Shown here in pieces: positions 1 to 11,500 of a DNA stretch of 64,000 bases (the stretch's first letter is position 1; every line of letters starts with the position of its first letter). Position numbers and translations under genes: made by a program. A model generated the notes under the pieces. The model saw only the letters and a program-made list of their open reading frames with translations. It had not been told where the DNA came from and did not search any database. Source of the stretch: Nothopassalora personata (lineage: Eukaryota > Ascomycota > Dothideomycetes > Mycosphaerellales > Mycosphaerellaceae); contig CM066288.1 of the NCBI GenBank assembly GCA_033816765.1, forward strand, positions 2,790,001 to 2,854,000, read 5' to 3'.

Positions 1-152
1 CGCGGGTCAACATGGACGGCATGGAGAGTTTCTGGATGGCAGAGACTCTCAAGTACTTTTACTTGATTTTCGGCGAGACGAGCCTTATCAGCTTGGACGA
101 GTACGTCTTCAACACAGAAGCACATCCCTTTAAGCGGGCTCTGCCTCGATAA
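1..152 (+). CDS. 3' end of class I alpha-1,2-mannosidase (GH47), partial
   Basis: Reading from base 3, an open frame without a start runs off the left edge and ends at TAA 150-152. It encodes about 49 residues with the typical C-terminal block of glycoside hydrolase family 47: [17 protein letters not shown], then [14 protein letters not shown]. In this family the Thr of the FNTEAHP motif helps bind the active-site calcium, and the enzyme trims alpha-1,2-linked mannose from N-glycans in the ER/Golgi or outside the cell. The motif match is strong, so the family call is firm. Which paralogue it is cannot be told from the tail. Confidence 0.88.
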   Translation, partial: RVNMDGMESFWMAETLKYFYLIFGETSLISLDEYVFNTEAHPFKRALPR

Positions 153-1524
153 GTCAGGGTTGCAGTCTTGCAAGCATGTTCTCCGTCAATGGAAGCTGTT
201 CCCGGTGACCTGACGTATGCTGTAGATACATATGTAGTAGATTCTCGCCCGGGAACATGGATGTTCAAACGCCAAGCTCATCTGGCTCACAGTGGACACT
301 CCCCACCGTCACGATCCTTCCGACGTTCTTGCTTACCACCCACAGAGTCCTGCAAACGAACGGTACTGTACAAAGAAGCGAAGCAAGGCACTCATTTCAA
401 GGCTCCGGTTATGGAAGCAGTGACGACACAGCGGCTGAAACAAGCGCTGCATCGCCGAAACGGTTGATACGCACGTAGCAGCTGTGAAACAGATTTCGGG
501 ACAAGAGGATCATGTGAATGGTTCCACCAGGGGCCCTGCAGCTTGCGTCAACACTGCGACACGTACTCGCTCCACACGGATCAAAGCACCCAGTGCTAGT
601 ACAGTATTAGCATACCACAAAGACGATACTACAGGGACGTCGCAGTGGGAATCTGTTTAGTGCAGACCGTCCGCCAAAGCCAGCTCTATCCATCGGTCGA
701 GACGAGATTTGCCTTGTGCCTACGACAAAGTCGCTGTTCCAGAGGTCGTTTTGGGTGGTTCGATCTGTGAGGGGGGGGGGCGAGTCGTACTACAGACGTA
801 GCCCAGATTGTGACTACCCACTTCTTCCTGTACGCTGACCATCGCTACCAACACATGCTGTAGGAATGATGCCTTGCCATCCACTCGGGGACCCGATTTG
901 CGGACAACTTACAAGCTGGTGCTGTGTAACAAAACTTGAAGCTGTGCAGCTCAACAAACGACAAGGGGAATTCACCAGCAATTGCCCGACCATGTGGTTT
1001 TTCAGGTGAGTGCTACGCTTCTCTTTCCATCTTGTACATCGATAGTTACGCCTACGCGGAAGAAAGTGGTCACGTCCAGACAAGACTTTTGGCTGGCGTT
1101 CTGGCGTTCTGCTACAGTAGTTCTACAGTATCTGCCATCTAGCGGCGGCGTTTCTCCGCAAGACGCTGCAAGGCCGCGTGGGCAGGGCCGCATCATCATC
1201 AAACACCAGCAGCAACGACTGTTGACGTCGACAACCGCCTCCCGCCACGCTTCATCATCACATCACCCACCTCCTTTGCCCCTCTTTACTTGCGTGATGC
1301 ATCTTCCTTCAGGATCCGCGGCCTCGCTATCGAACGTCTTCCGCACCATCTGAGCAGCCCGTCGGTTCTATATCCGCGGATTATTCGCTGGGCCGCGTCA
1401 TAGCCTTTGCATTGCGTATGGCATAGAACAAGAGCTTCTTGCAGGATATCTATCGGGATTGGAGCTTCTGTCCTACATTTCGTTGCCGTCGTTGTTCCAT
1501 AGACGCCTTGTTGGATAGTCAACC
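153..1524. other. Intergenic, no gene seen
   Basis: About 1.4 kb between the mannosidase tail and the aspartic protease. Only short, mutually overlapping open frames occur, none with a recognisable motif. It holds a run of ten G at 771-780. The last few hundred bases presumably carry the protease promoter. Confidence 0.6.
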
Positions 1525-2940
1525 ATGCGCTCCTCAACACCGCTCGCAGTGGCTGCAGCCATTTCCAGTGGCGCGCAAGCCATCAGCCTTGTCGAGCGGA
1601 CGGATGGAGCTCCGAGGGTCGTCCACCACACGATCCAACGCAAAGACATATCGAATCCATTAGAACACGATCGCAAACGGTGGCTACGGAAACGAGACGG
1701 TACGGTCAACGTTGCGCTGGACAATGAAGAGACGCTGTATTTCATGAACGCAACGATAGGAACCCCTGCACAGAGCTTCAGGCTACATTTAGATACCGGA
1801 AGCAGCGATCTTTGGGTCAATGTCGCGGATAGCGACTTCTGTTCAGACAGGGATAGCACCTGCTCAACATCTGGGACATACGATGCGAACTCCTCGTCAA
1901 CGTACCATTACGTCAACAGCAACTTCAACATAAGCTACTCCGATGGGTCAGGATCCTCGGGCGACTATGCTACAGACACCGTGACAATCGGCGACGTCAG
2001 CATAGAAAATCAACAATTCGGAATAGGCTACCAGTCAAGCTCAGAAGAGGGCGTCCTCGGACTCGGCTACACGAGCAACGAAGTATCAGCATCCCACAAC
2101 CGGGACCGACCCTACCCAAACCTGCCTCAGTCCCTTCTGAACAACGGTCACATCGCGACAAACGCCTACAGCCTTTGGCTCAACGACCTCGACGCCTCAA
2201 CAGGCTCTATCCTCTTTGGCGGCGTCAATTCCGCGAAATACACCGGTTCCCTCCAGACCCTCCCCATCATCCGAGAGAACGGCGTATACGCTGAGTTCGT
2301 CATCGCCCTCACAGCCATAGGCCTAAACGGCAAAAGCGGCTCCATCGCCAGCGACCTCGCGACGGCAGTATTGCTTGACTCGGGCTCTAGTCTAATGTAC
2401 TTGCCAAATAACGTAACGCAATCCATCTACGACGCCGTTGGCGCACGGTACGACTCCTACCAAGAGGCGGCTTTTATCGACTGCGACAAAGCCAACTCCG
2501 ACGACACGGTCGATTTCACTTTCTCGTCCCCAACGATCAAAGTCGCCATGAACGAATTGGTCATAGTAGCCGGCGTTGACCGCGGCCAACCCATCTGTAT
2601 TCTGGGCATCGGACCCGCGGGCAGCAGCACGCCCGTGCTTGGAGATACGTTCTTGCGGAGTGCGTACGTGGTGTATGATCTCACGGCGAATGAGATTTCT
2701 CTGGCGCAGACGAAATTCAATTCGACGAGCGATAATATCTTGGAGATTACGAACTCGACTGGTGTGCCGGGCGCTACGGCCGTGCAAAACGCCGTGACTA
2801 GCGTTGCTGTGCAGAGCGGTGGCGCGAGAATCAACGGCTATACAAGTACCTTGCACGCGGCGGCTGAGCCGACTGCAGCTGTTGGGTGGAATGCGGCGAT
2901 GCTGGGAGCGGCTGGCGCCGCTGCGTTGCTTGCGATATGA
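1525..2940 (+). CDS. Aspartic protease, pepsin/yapsin type, probably GPI-anchored
   Basis: Intronless, 471 residues. An N-terminal signal peptide (about residues 1-20) is followed by a basic propeptide ending near KRDG. Both catalytic motifs of family A1 are present: LDTGSSDLWV with Asp90 and LLDSGSSLMYLP with Asp285. A flap-like segment (ISYSDGSG) lies between them. The C-terminus is Ala-rich and hydrophobic after a Ser/Thr-rich stretch, as in GPI-anchored fungal yapsins (OpsB-like). It should act at the cell surface or in the secretory pathway on proteins, with cleavage at basic sites typical of yapsins; that specificity is inferred from the family. The start at 1525 is the ATG directly before the signal peptide. 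Confidence 0.9.
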   Translation: MRSSTPLAVAAAISSGAQAISLVERTDGAPRVVHHTIQRKDISNPLEHDRKRWLRKRDGTVNVALDNEETLYFMNATIGTPAQSFRLHLDTGSSDLWVNVADSDFCSDRDSTCSTSGTYDANSSSTYHYVNSNFNISYSDGSGSSGDYATDTVTIGDVSIENQQFGIGYQSSSEEGVLGLGYTSNEVSASHNRDRPYPNLPQSLLNNGHIATNAYSLWLNDLDASTGSILFGGVNSAKYTGSLQTLPIIRENGVYAEFVIALTAIGLNGKSGSIASDLATAVLLDSGSSLMYLPNNVTQSIYDAVGARYDSYQEAAFIDCDKANSDDTVDFTFSSPTIKVAMNELVIVAGVDRGQPICILGIGPAGSSTPVLGDTFLRSAYVVYDLTANEISLAQTKFNSTSDNILEITNSTGVPGATAVQNAVTSVAVQSGGARINGYTSTLHAAAEPTAAVGWNAAMLGAAGAAALLAI

Positions 2941-3465
2941 TTCTGCGATAAAAAGAGGACAGAAAATCGATTTTCTTTGGGCGCATAGCGAGGAGTTTGG
3001 AATGGAATACCTGGGAAGCATTTCTATGAATTTTTTTTTTCGAGAGCATCGCCAAGGGCTTGAGAGCCTGCCTGGGACCTAGATCATGACATGACATTGG
3101 GAGGATGGCATACGTAAGAGAGGAAATCTGAAGTCTGAAGACCATTCAGAGACATGTAGAGAGTGCAGAAGTTGGCCAAAACAGAAGTATAGTATTGATG
3201 ATACAGTCTGATCAGACCTCGGTACTTCAGCTCTTCGTGCTGGAAGGTGATAGCCTATATATGCGCTCTCGGAAATCCGGGAAATGTCTGCGACCAAGAA
3301 GCGATAAAATCCATTATCCGTGATCGAAGCGTTGCATCTCCTTCTCGCAAAGTAATGCAATTCAATTCAATTCATGCTGCTGCCGCTCAGCTCGGCGTCA
3401 ATGACGAACGGCCCTTTCCTCATGCAAACACCATCCCAACGCGCAGCCCCAATCTCTCCTGACAC
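2941..3465. other. Convergent 3' intergenic space
   Basis: About 520 bases between the stop of the plus-strand protease and the stop of the minus-strand coiled-coil gene, so it holds the 3' untranslated regions of both. A run of ten T lies at 3031-3040. No coding signal was seen. Confidence 0.6.
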
Positions 3466-4570
3466 TCATCTCCCACTCCCTCCCAAAGCTGTACGCTTAG
3501 GGGCGGACTTCATCTCCACATCGCCGGCATCGGTGCTGCGCTGACGCTTGATGAGCGGTATGTCGTCCTCGCTCTCGTCCTCGATGAAGGCCGCCTTCCA
3601 AGCACTCTGTGGCGCAGTGCCCGGCTCGAGCTTGATCTTCGCCATCTGGCTGGTGGGTGCGATGAGCTTACGCTTCATTAGCGGGACGTCGTCCTCGCTG
3701 CCGTCCTCAGCGGCCTCTGGAGTCTTGCCGATGAGAGGAGTCTTGGGTACAGGGCCAGGCTCGGTGTTGATCTGCTGACGCTTCGTAAGAGGTATGTCAT
3801 GCTCGCTGTCGTCACGGCAGTCGTCGATGCTGGGCCGCTCCTTGCCGACGCTCTTCTTGAGTTCTGCTTTCGGGTCGTAGGTTTTTGAGCTCGTGAGATC
3901 TGACCACTTGCGCTTGCTGGTGGTGGGAGCTGGAGCGGACATCGAGGGTGGCGTGGTGGGAGCTGGTGCGTAGCTAGGTTGCATGCCGTATAGCTCGCCG
4001 AGGGTCGTGCCGTGGAGGACACCCCTAAGGCGTGTGCTGGATTTTGTTAGCTGCGAGAGAATGACGATGTAGGCTGGGAAACACTTACGTCTCCATCTCT
4101 TCTCGCTTCCACTTCGTGCGGAAGTCTACCACCTCTCTCGACTTCTGGTCAAGTTTGGCCTGAAGCTCTCTGATTTTCGCTTTGGCCTGGCTGCCTGTGG
4201 TGATGGTGTTCTTCTTGATGTCATTGTTCTGCTTGCGGACTGCTGCCTCGGAGCCCCTCACAGAGGTCAGGGTACGCCGGACGGTGTCAGAGTACTGGAT
4301 CTGCTCTCCGAGCTGGTGGCGTACGTCTTTGAGCTGGGATGATTATCAGTAGTTGGTCTGTAGTGGTGCTTCAGCACGACTTACGATGCGCAGAGTCGCT
4401 GCATGATCGGACTTCTGCTTTACGATCTCGGCTTCAAGCTGAACGATGACACCAGGCTCTTGCTTTACAGCTGAGCCGATACTGTCTTTGAGGTTGTGAT
4501 TCTCGAGTTCCAGCTCAAGCAGGCGTGCGTTAGCAATATTGAGCTTGTTCTTGTAAAACGTGGCAGCCAT
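3466..4570 (-). CDS. Coiled-coil protein with three SEDDIPLxKR repeats (unknown function)
   Basis: Three exons read on the minus strand: 4570-4385, 4333-4089 and 4036-3466, giving 333 residues. The introns begin GTAAGT and end in CAG; the second has a CTAAC branch site. Residues 5-143 are rich in heptad-like Leu/Lys/Glu and should form a coiled coil. The C-terminal half is charged and low in complexity. It repeats an acidic-to-basic motif three times (about residues 219-231, 255-267 and 297-309), each of the form SE(D/H)D(I/V)PLxKR(Q/K). Two VKQEP/IKLEP sequences (35-39, 278-282) match the SUMO-acceptor consensus. The composition suggests a nuclear protein, but I do not recognise the family. 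An upstream ATG at 4603 would add 11 residues. Confidence 0.7.
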
Positions 4571-4951
4571 GTTCGCTTGGTTTGCTGTGTGGTATTTGGT
4601 CAATATGATCGTTATGAAGTCGTAGTTGGTGGTGTCCTCGCTTTGGATAGTAGTGGTTCAGCAGCAACGGTGAAGTGGCACTTGGTTATATATCCTTCTC
4701 TGGCGTCATGTGGGTCTGTTGTGCAGCTAGCGGAAGCCAGCGTTGCGAATCCATCACAACAGGAGCAAGATGTGAGCCCAGAAGTCGAGAAAGTTCCCAA
4801 GAATTGACAGCGAAATAGTGCTTGCAGACGGGAGAGGGGGCTTCACTTAGCTTGCAAGTCGTGAGAGTGAGCTGAGAACAAGATGCATGCCCGCCGGAAT
4901 GGGTGGCTATAAGGTAGGAATAGTCGCAAAGCATCTTCACTTTCGGCTCAT

Positions 4952-5662
4952 TCATAGAGCCAAGTTGTAGGTGTAGTCGTCCTCCATGTTCTGGCTGACC
5001 CAGAGCACCACCGAACTGTCCACACGTTAGCAACAGTGCCCATATCTTGCCCTTCATCACGATGGCCGCATCCACGACCCCAGCGATATGCATATCCTCA
5101 ACATACCTCAACATGACCAGTGCGTTCGACAACAAATTCGCCGCCCCAAACCAAAGACTTATGCCCGTAGCTCCCTCAGTCACATACTTCAGCACCATGA
5201 CCGTCACACCACCCGCCAGTCCCCCCGCCATCGCCGCAAAGCCCATGAACAGCACAACTCTTGCCTTCCATGCGACTCCATCGCCCGAGTATGCCCACGT
5301 GTCACCTGACAGTCGCGTCTTATCAATGCTATTGATGACGAGCATCCCCAGGAAGGAGAAGATGGCGGGGATCCAGTCGACGAAGTTTAGGTGCAGCTTG
5401 GAGCCGTTGAGGTGGGATTTGGAATAGACTTGGGCGTCGATGAGGATGAAGAGCGCGAGGCAGAACTGGGAGAGGTGTTAGAGGGGTGGAGTGAGGTGGG
5501 CATGGGGGTGCTAGGTACCAGCGAGCCTGAGAGGTAGACGCCGGCGGTTCTGCTGTTGGCGCTGTTGAGCCACTGCGGCTTCGGGAATTTGAAGAGTCTG
5601 TGGTCGTCCATGTTGTTGTCGCCGTGATCTGATGCGATGTGAGTTCGAAGGCTATCGCTCAC
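4952..5662 (-). CDS. VPS68: Vps68 / UPF0220 (TMEM50-like) membrane protein
   Basis: Three exons on the minus strand: 5662-5519, 5465-5107 and 5015-4952 (188 residues). The splice sites are GTACCT/CAG and GTATGT/CAG, and they restore the family sequence exactly: SGSLFCLALFILIDAQVYS across the first junction and VMLSSVVLWVSQN across the second. Diagnostic blocks are VDWIPAIFSFLGMLVINSIDK and GVAWKARVVLFMGFAAMAGG, with four hydrophobic segments. In yeast, Vps68 works with Vps55 in traffic from endosome to vacuole. A second in-frame ATG at 5611 (MDDHRLFKFP) is closer to the usual family start, so the first 17 residues are uncertain. Confidence 0.9.
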
Positions 5663-6061
5663 AGCTGGACTGGGGGTCGTCGACTAATGTTGCGTGAGGT
5701 TGTCGATGGAATGGCAAGCTTGACATGGAGCTCATGTGCAGGGACGTGACGAAGGCGCCGCAGCCGAGACGGCAGGCAGAGACTCGTTCCCGCCGAACGA
5801 CCAGGATGTTTCGTAACTTTCACTTCCACTTCCCTGTCACATCGCGGCATGCAAGCCCCATTGGTATGAGATATTGATCACATGCAATACTAGTCGTCGT
5901 ACCTGGTTGCGAACATATTTTCTTGCTGAGCCGAGGCTCGCAGGCTTGACTATAGCGCGCCATCTTACCCTTCCTCCATTCCTGACTCCATCACGACCTT
6001 TCACTTTTCTTCTCGTACATACTCGTGACATCTCCCGTCACCGCTTGGCTCGATAATCGTA
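5663..6061. promoter_or_regulatory. Divergent intergenic region between VPS68 and the hydrolase
   Basis: About 400 bases between two start codons that point away from each other, so both promoters must lie here. No strong gene-like frame. The segment just before 6062 is rich in C and T, as is common upstream of fungal start codons. Confidence 0.5.
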
Positions 6062-7530
6062 ATGGCTTTCTCCTGGTATCCCGGCAAGCAGGACATCACC
6101 TACACACATGCAGACGCTCCATTGATCCTGCCTACCAAAAGCGGCCCAAAGCGAGCATTTCCTGAGATGATCAAGGATGTGACACCAGAATGCTACCTCA
6201 ACCCGTTCTTGTTCAACGGGCACCTCCAAACGGCCTACACAGCAGTGAAAATGGCAGGTCCTGCGATCCATTACAAGCGTCGTGTCGTCGAACAAGAGGA
6301 TCCGAGGTTTCGAGGCCACTTCACCGTCGACATCGTCACAGCTCCTCCCCCAAAGTCCAATGTCGAGGCTCGCGATGGAGGCCTCGACGATCAAGGCCTC
6401 CGAGAAGATCCCGTGGGCATCGGCCATCACCGCCTGCCACCCCGAACAACTTATTTCACCGACACAGAATTCTCAAGCCTAGGATCTGACGATAGCAAAC
6501 CAATGCTCATAACTTTGCATGGTCTTTCCGGTGGATCCTACGAAAACTATTTGCGTCAAGTTCTGGAACCTTTGGTCAAAGCTACGCCTGGAGGCGAAAA
6601 AGCTGGTGGTATCTCAGGTGGCGAGTGGGAAGCGCTAGTGGTGAACAGCAGAGGCTGCGCGGGCTCAAAGATCACGTCGTCGATGCTGTACAACGCGCGG
6701 GCGACGTGGGATGTGCGGCAGGTAGTGAAATGGGCGAGGAAGATGTGGCCGAATAGGAAGTTGTATGGGATTGGATATTCGTTGGGAGCGAATATATTGA
6801 CCAACGTAAGTGGGAACGGATCTCTTCTCCGTCTTTCTTTCTACCTGTATTTTGCTGAGTCTTCCTTTTGCTGTAGTACTTGGGCGAGGAAGGAGATAAG
6901 TGTCTCTTGTCCGCAGCCGTAATCGTTTCCAATCCTTGGAAACTTGAAGCCGGCGCGCTTTCACTCCAGCGCTCGTGGGTTGGTCTGGAAGTGTACAGCA
7001 AGACGATGGGCAAGTCGATGCTGGCACTTTTCGACACTCACAAGGAGCAGATCTTGAAGAACAAGAACATCAGCTACGAAGGTATGCACAAGCTGAAGTA
7101 CCTACACGAGTTCGATCGAGCGGTGCAATGCGCGACATGGGGCTACCCAACAGAAGGCGCCTACTATCGCGATGCCAGCAGCGCAGACAGCGTGATGGCG
7201 ATCAGGATACCAACGCTTTGCGTACACGCCAAGGATGACCCGATCGCGGTCGATGAAGGTGTCCCGTACGAGGAGATCAAACAGAACCCTTATGTGGTCA
7301 TGATGGCAACGAGCGGTGGTGGGCATTTGAGCTGGTTCCAGATTGGTGGAGCTAGGTGGCACTCGAAGCCCATCGTCGGCTTCTTCAACGCCATAGCGCG
7401 TGAGGTCGATTTCGACCAGATCGAGAAGCCAGAGACTGTTGCAAATGGTCCGCATGGCGGGATCCAGGCTCCGTTCGCATTTGAGCCGATGCGGAGGAAG
7501 CAGTATATCGTGGACAGCCCATATGCATAG
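6062..7530 (+). CDS. YheT-like alpha/beta hydrolase (Eht1/Eeb1-type acyltransferase/esterase)
   Basis: Two exons, 6062-6805 and 6877-7530, give 465 residues. The intron starts GTAAGT and ends TGTAG; joining them reads GANILTN-YLGEEGDKC. The catalytic triad of the AB-hydrolase YheT family is visible: nucleophile Ser240 in GIGYSLGAN, Asp368/369 in VHAKDDPI and His398 in SGGGHLSWF. The oxyanion region ITLHGLSGGSYENYL is also typical. Yeast relatives make and break medium-chain fatty acid ethyl esters. The exact substrate here is not given by sequence. No signal peptide or clear membrane anchor is seen. Confidence 0.9.
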
Positions 7531-7732
7531 TGCTGACTGCAACAAGCATGTAGACCATAGAGACAGATAGACCTTGCATGGGCAGGCCGCGAGACCAAAG
7601 ACTGCAGCTCAGAGTCCACATTCTGAGTAAGGTCGACCGCCCTGAGCGTAGCCGTTCTTCCAGAGCAGTGTGTACGGAGTCGCACCGTCTACGGCCAACG
7701 CGCCCTTTGAGACGGGTAATAAAGAATGCGCC

Positions 7733-8299
7733 TCAACCAAAGCTGACTCGCTTCTTCTTCAACTTCGTCGTCCCTGGAGCAGCCTCCTGCTTCCTGCCCT
7801 CATCTCCCTCGCTCCTCCTTCTCTTTTTCCCGCTCCGCTTCTTGATATCCTCTTTCCTGCCCTCGAGGGACTCTTTCTTACTCTGCGCTCTTTTCTCTGC
7901 CTCCAATCTCTTCGCCTCCCTCACCTCCTCCATCTGCCGCGCCCTCATCATTCTACTCTCAATGTTACCCTCTTTCTCCGCCATCACCATAGCCATGATC
8001 GCATTCATCGATTCCTTGTCGTCAACGAAATTCTTGCCTTTCTTCGCGTTGGGGGGCTTTTGGACGCCGGACGGTATGATACCGTTGAGTTTCGGGACTT
8101 TAAGTTCTTTCTCAGAATAGCGGAGGTGTGGTGGCTTCTTTTTCTTTTCGATGCCGGTCTTGGGTTTGTGTTGCGTTGGCGGCATCTTGGGGCCGGATTT
8201 CGATTTGGCTTTGGAGGGTGCGCCGCCGGAGCCTGACGAAGGCTTGGAGGGCCGCTTAGTGCCGCCTTTGGAGGCACCTGACTTCGGTTTGGGAGGCAT
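7733..8299 (-). CDS. LOC1: Loc1-like 60S ribosome assembly factor
   Basis: Intronless, 188 residues, very basic. A Lys/Ser/Pro-rich N-terminus is followed by the conserved core, RYSEKELKVPKLNGIIPSGV, then KGKNFVDDKESMNAIMAMV and EGNIESRMMRARQMEEVREA, and a Lys/Arg-rich tail. This order matches fungal Loc1, a nucleolar protein needed for 60S subunit assembly and, in yeast, for nuclear steps of ASH1 mRNA localisation. The basic tail should bind RNA. The gene is divergent from the neighbouring Mau2 gene with 255 bases between them. Confidence 0.85.
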   Translation of the reverse strand: MPPKPKSGASKGGTKRPSKPSSGSGGAPSKAKSKSGPKMPPTQHKPKTGIEKKKKPPHLRYSEKELKVPKLNGIIPSGVQKPPNAKKGKNFVDDKESMNAIMAMVMAEKEGNIESRMMRARQMEEVREAKRLEAEKRAQSKKESLEGRKEDIKKRSGKKRRRSEGDEGRKQEAAPGTTKLKKKRVSFG

Positions 8300-8554
8300 T
8301 CTTGCGGTGCAGATGGTGGAGGTTCTTTACATGGGAAAGGTTGGAGAAAGTTCAAGGTGAAAGTAGAAGTCGTCTGCGCCGGACATGCCTCCGTTGCAAG
8401 GGTCCACGCCACGCGCGCGTGGAGGGAGGAAAGGCGCGACTCGACACCCTCCACTGCGCCTTCACGACCTCGGTGGTGACGGGGAATACGTTCAAGAGCG
8501 TAGAGAGGCGCCGATGACCTTATAGACGCCTTTGAGAGCCGTACTCAACGCGCG
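8300..8554. promoter_or_regulatory. Compact divergent promoter between LOC1 and MAU2
   Basis: Only 255 bases separate the two start codons, so regulatory elements for both genes overlap here. No definite binding site was recognised. Confidence 0.5.
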
Positions 8555-11500
8555 ATGCCTTACGATCCCAATATCCATTACACCGCGCCTGGTGGTTTCC
8601 CATACCCTACGCAACAGCTCGGACATGCGCAGCAGAGAGCGGCAGGAGGGCAAGTGCATTATCAGCCGGGATCGCAGGCATCGAGTAATATTTACTCGCA
8701 ACCCATCCCACAACAGCGGTACCAACAGGCGGTGAACTATTCCGGGACGCCGTACTCCATGCCGCAATATCAACTCGATTCGTCTTTCTACCAAACGCCA
8801 CCATCTGCACAGTATTCACAGCAAAGTGCACGGCAGCCTTATCTGTCGCCACCGAATCGTCCGCACCAAATACAGCAAGACACTCAATACTCACCCGATT
8901 CATCGCAATACTGCCAAGCTCAGTCTCATCCCCGACAGAGCCAATCGCAAGGTCGTCAACAGCAGCACCAGCACCAGCACCAGCACCAGCACCAGCACCA
9001 GCACCAGCACCAGCACCAGCACCAGCAGCGACAGCCTCCACAACGCACGCCGACTCAGTCATCCCAACCGCGACCTCCACCCGTCGCGTGGCAGAATCCG
9101 CCGCCTCAAGAATGGATCAAGTTTCCTCCTAATCAGCAAGCTCCTGGTCACCACCAAGTGCAGACACAGCAGAACGCCCAGTCCTCTCAGCAGAACCAGC
9201 AACAGACACAACGACGTCCCTCGCAAGCTAGGCCGCCTTCTGCTACTTCTCAGAGATCCTCCATCGGCGTAACTCAGCCTTCTCCGCAGCCCGCACCGCA
9301 GTCTTTGCAGCGTCGTCCATCTCCTAACCTGACACGCCCGCCGTCCTCAAGCCAACCTCAGAGACAGGCGCCACAGCGTTCTCAATCTCATCAGATCCCG
9401 CAGTCACCTCGGCAGCCTCACGCTCCATCCAGAGCACCGGCTGATGGTGAAGTCCCACTAACACCCGCGGCTGCACCCCAGCAGCAAGCTCAGCATCAGT
9501 ATCAGCCTCAGCATCAGCCACCGCCAATGCATCCTCCTGGCACTGTCGATCCGAGTATGGTCCAGCGAAGGGTTCTGACCCCCATGATACCTGTGCAGCA
9601 GGCCTCATCTAAAGCCCAGCAATCCAAGTATGCCACGAGTGCTCCCACACCGAAGCGACGAAGGTCAAATGACGGGCAGGCCATACCGGTATGCGAGCCT
9701 CCCAAGGAGTCTCAACATCCGTCACCGTCACAACGCGTCAAGCAGCCCGCAGCAACTTCTTCTCCACTCACAGAACTGGCATCATCGCAGTTCCCATCGA
9801 CTCCGACGCCCGCCAACATTGACTACCAAGCCGTGCTGTTGAACTTGTCCAACGAGTACATCAGCGCCGCTTACAACATGAGCTCGTCTCTTGCCACACC
9901 CGAGGTCTCGGAGGAGGAGCTTGATGATTACCATAGTCTGCTGTCAACGGGAATGGGATGTCTAGAGTCTGCACTGAAGAACTTCCGAGCAATGGACGCG
10001 CGAATGGAGGCACGCATACGACTCCGGCTTGCGTCCCTTCTCTACGAAGAGACAGACAACGACACCGAAGCGGAAGAGATCTTGAGCAAAGGTCTCTCTG
10101 CTTGCGAGCGTGCTAGACTTCCAGAGCTCAAGTATGCCATGCTTCACCTGCTGGCGCGACTGTGGTATAAGGGCGGCAAGTCTAAACCTGCGATGAAAGC
10201 AGTCGAGAAGCACATTACAGAAGTGGAAAAGCTGAACCTTGTGCATTGGATCTATGCTTTCCGGTTCTTGCGTGTCTCGCTCGGCCTACAGGCCGACAAC
10301 AGCTACGTTGAATCCACGGCGCTGGTTCGACAGCTTACTGCCATCAACGCAGTCGCTGATAGACAGCAAGATGTCGCCGTACAGATCGTGGCTTCAACCA
10401 TGGAAGCACTCATCCATCTTCGGTCCCGGACTCCTGACAGTGTTGATCTCGCGCAAAGAGCATTGGCTGCAGGACGAATTCATCAGACATCGCCTGAGAT
10501 GGCATCCATGCCGCAAGCTAGAGCTCTGTTGAACTATATCGATCTCGGCTGCAGTATCATGCATTTCAACCCCGAGCAGGTGGCTGCCAAGATGCACCTG
10601 ATGCAAGGTGATTTGGACTCCGCGAACCGCGATTCAACGTGGTGTGATGACGGTAGCTGGCATGTCCAGCTCGGTTCCATCCGGACGTCTTCCACCAACA
10701 TTGAGGCCGATACTGGTGGCGTCGTGCGAATGTTCAATGGACAGCCATCGCTAGTGTTCAAGTGGGTTACCAAGATTCAGGCGTACATCCTCGGGTTCCT
10801 ATTCAGCAGTCTCTCCAGCATGCATAAGAATGCGAGCACGGAACAGAAAGCCGAGGCACACCTCGATGAGGCATTGAAATTAAGCAAGATCCCGATCGAA
10901 TCGACTCTGCAATCGATATCTGCTGCCTCGACCCAGTACAACACGCAAAGACTTCTTCGCGTCAATCTGCGGTTGTACGTGGTCTTTGCATTTTGTGGAC
11001 GCAGCGACTGGGACAAAGCCTTGAAAGGTATCGAGAATATCCGCAAGGACATTGATGAGCTCGAAGAAGATCCTGGAGCTGACATCACGAGCTTGATTGC
11101 TTACCTCGAAGCTGTCTGCAAGCACGGTCTGGCAGATCTCAAGGGTGCTCTCGAGCTCTACCACTCGCCTCAGCTTCGGGTACCTCCCCAGATGGATGCG
11201 AAAGCAGCCGCTGGAAGCATAAATCCAATTCGTGTACTGGCCGCGCTTAACAGCATCTTGATCATGCGGCACTTTGGCAAACGCGACGAGGCAGATCGAC
11301 TCCTTACAGTCGTGGAACCAGCCTGTCATACCCATAATACAAGCTACGGTAGCGACTATGGCAACAGAGCGATCGAGTCTGCCTTCATGATTTTGAAGGC
11401 GACGGAGCCTCCCAACAGAGCGGCTGACAACCTCATCCTCAAGACGAAGCAGCATTTGCAGGTCGCGGTTACGGCGGGCAAGATCGCACAAAACAATCAG

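Noticed and set aside
7578..8360. Long plus-strand frames over the LOC1 gene
   Set aside because: They are the complement of a clearly conserved Loc1 sequence; their Leu/Ser/Phe-rich content comes from the Lys/Glu codons of the opposite strand.
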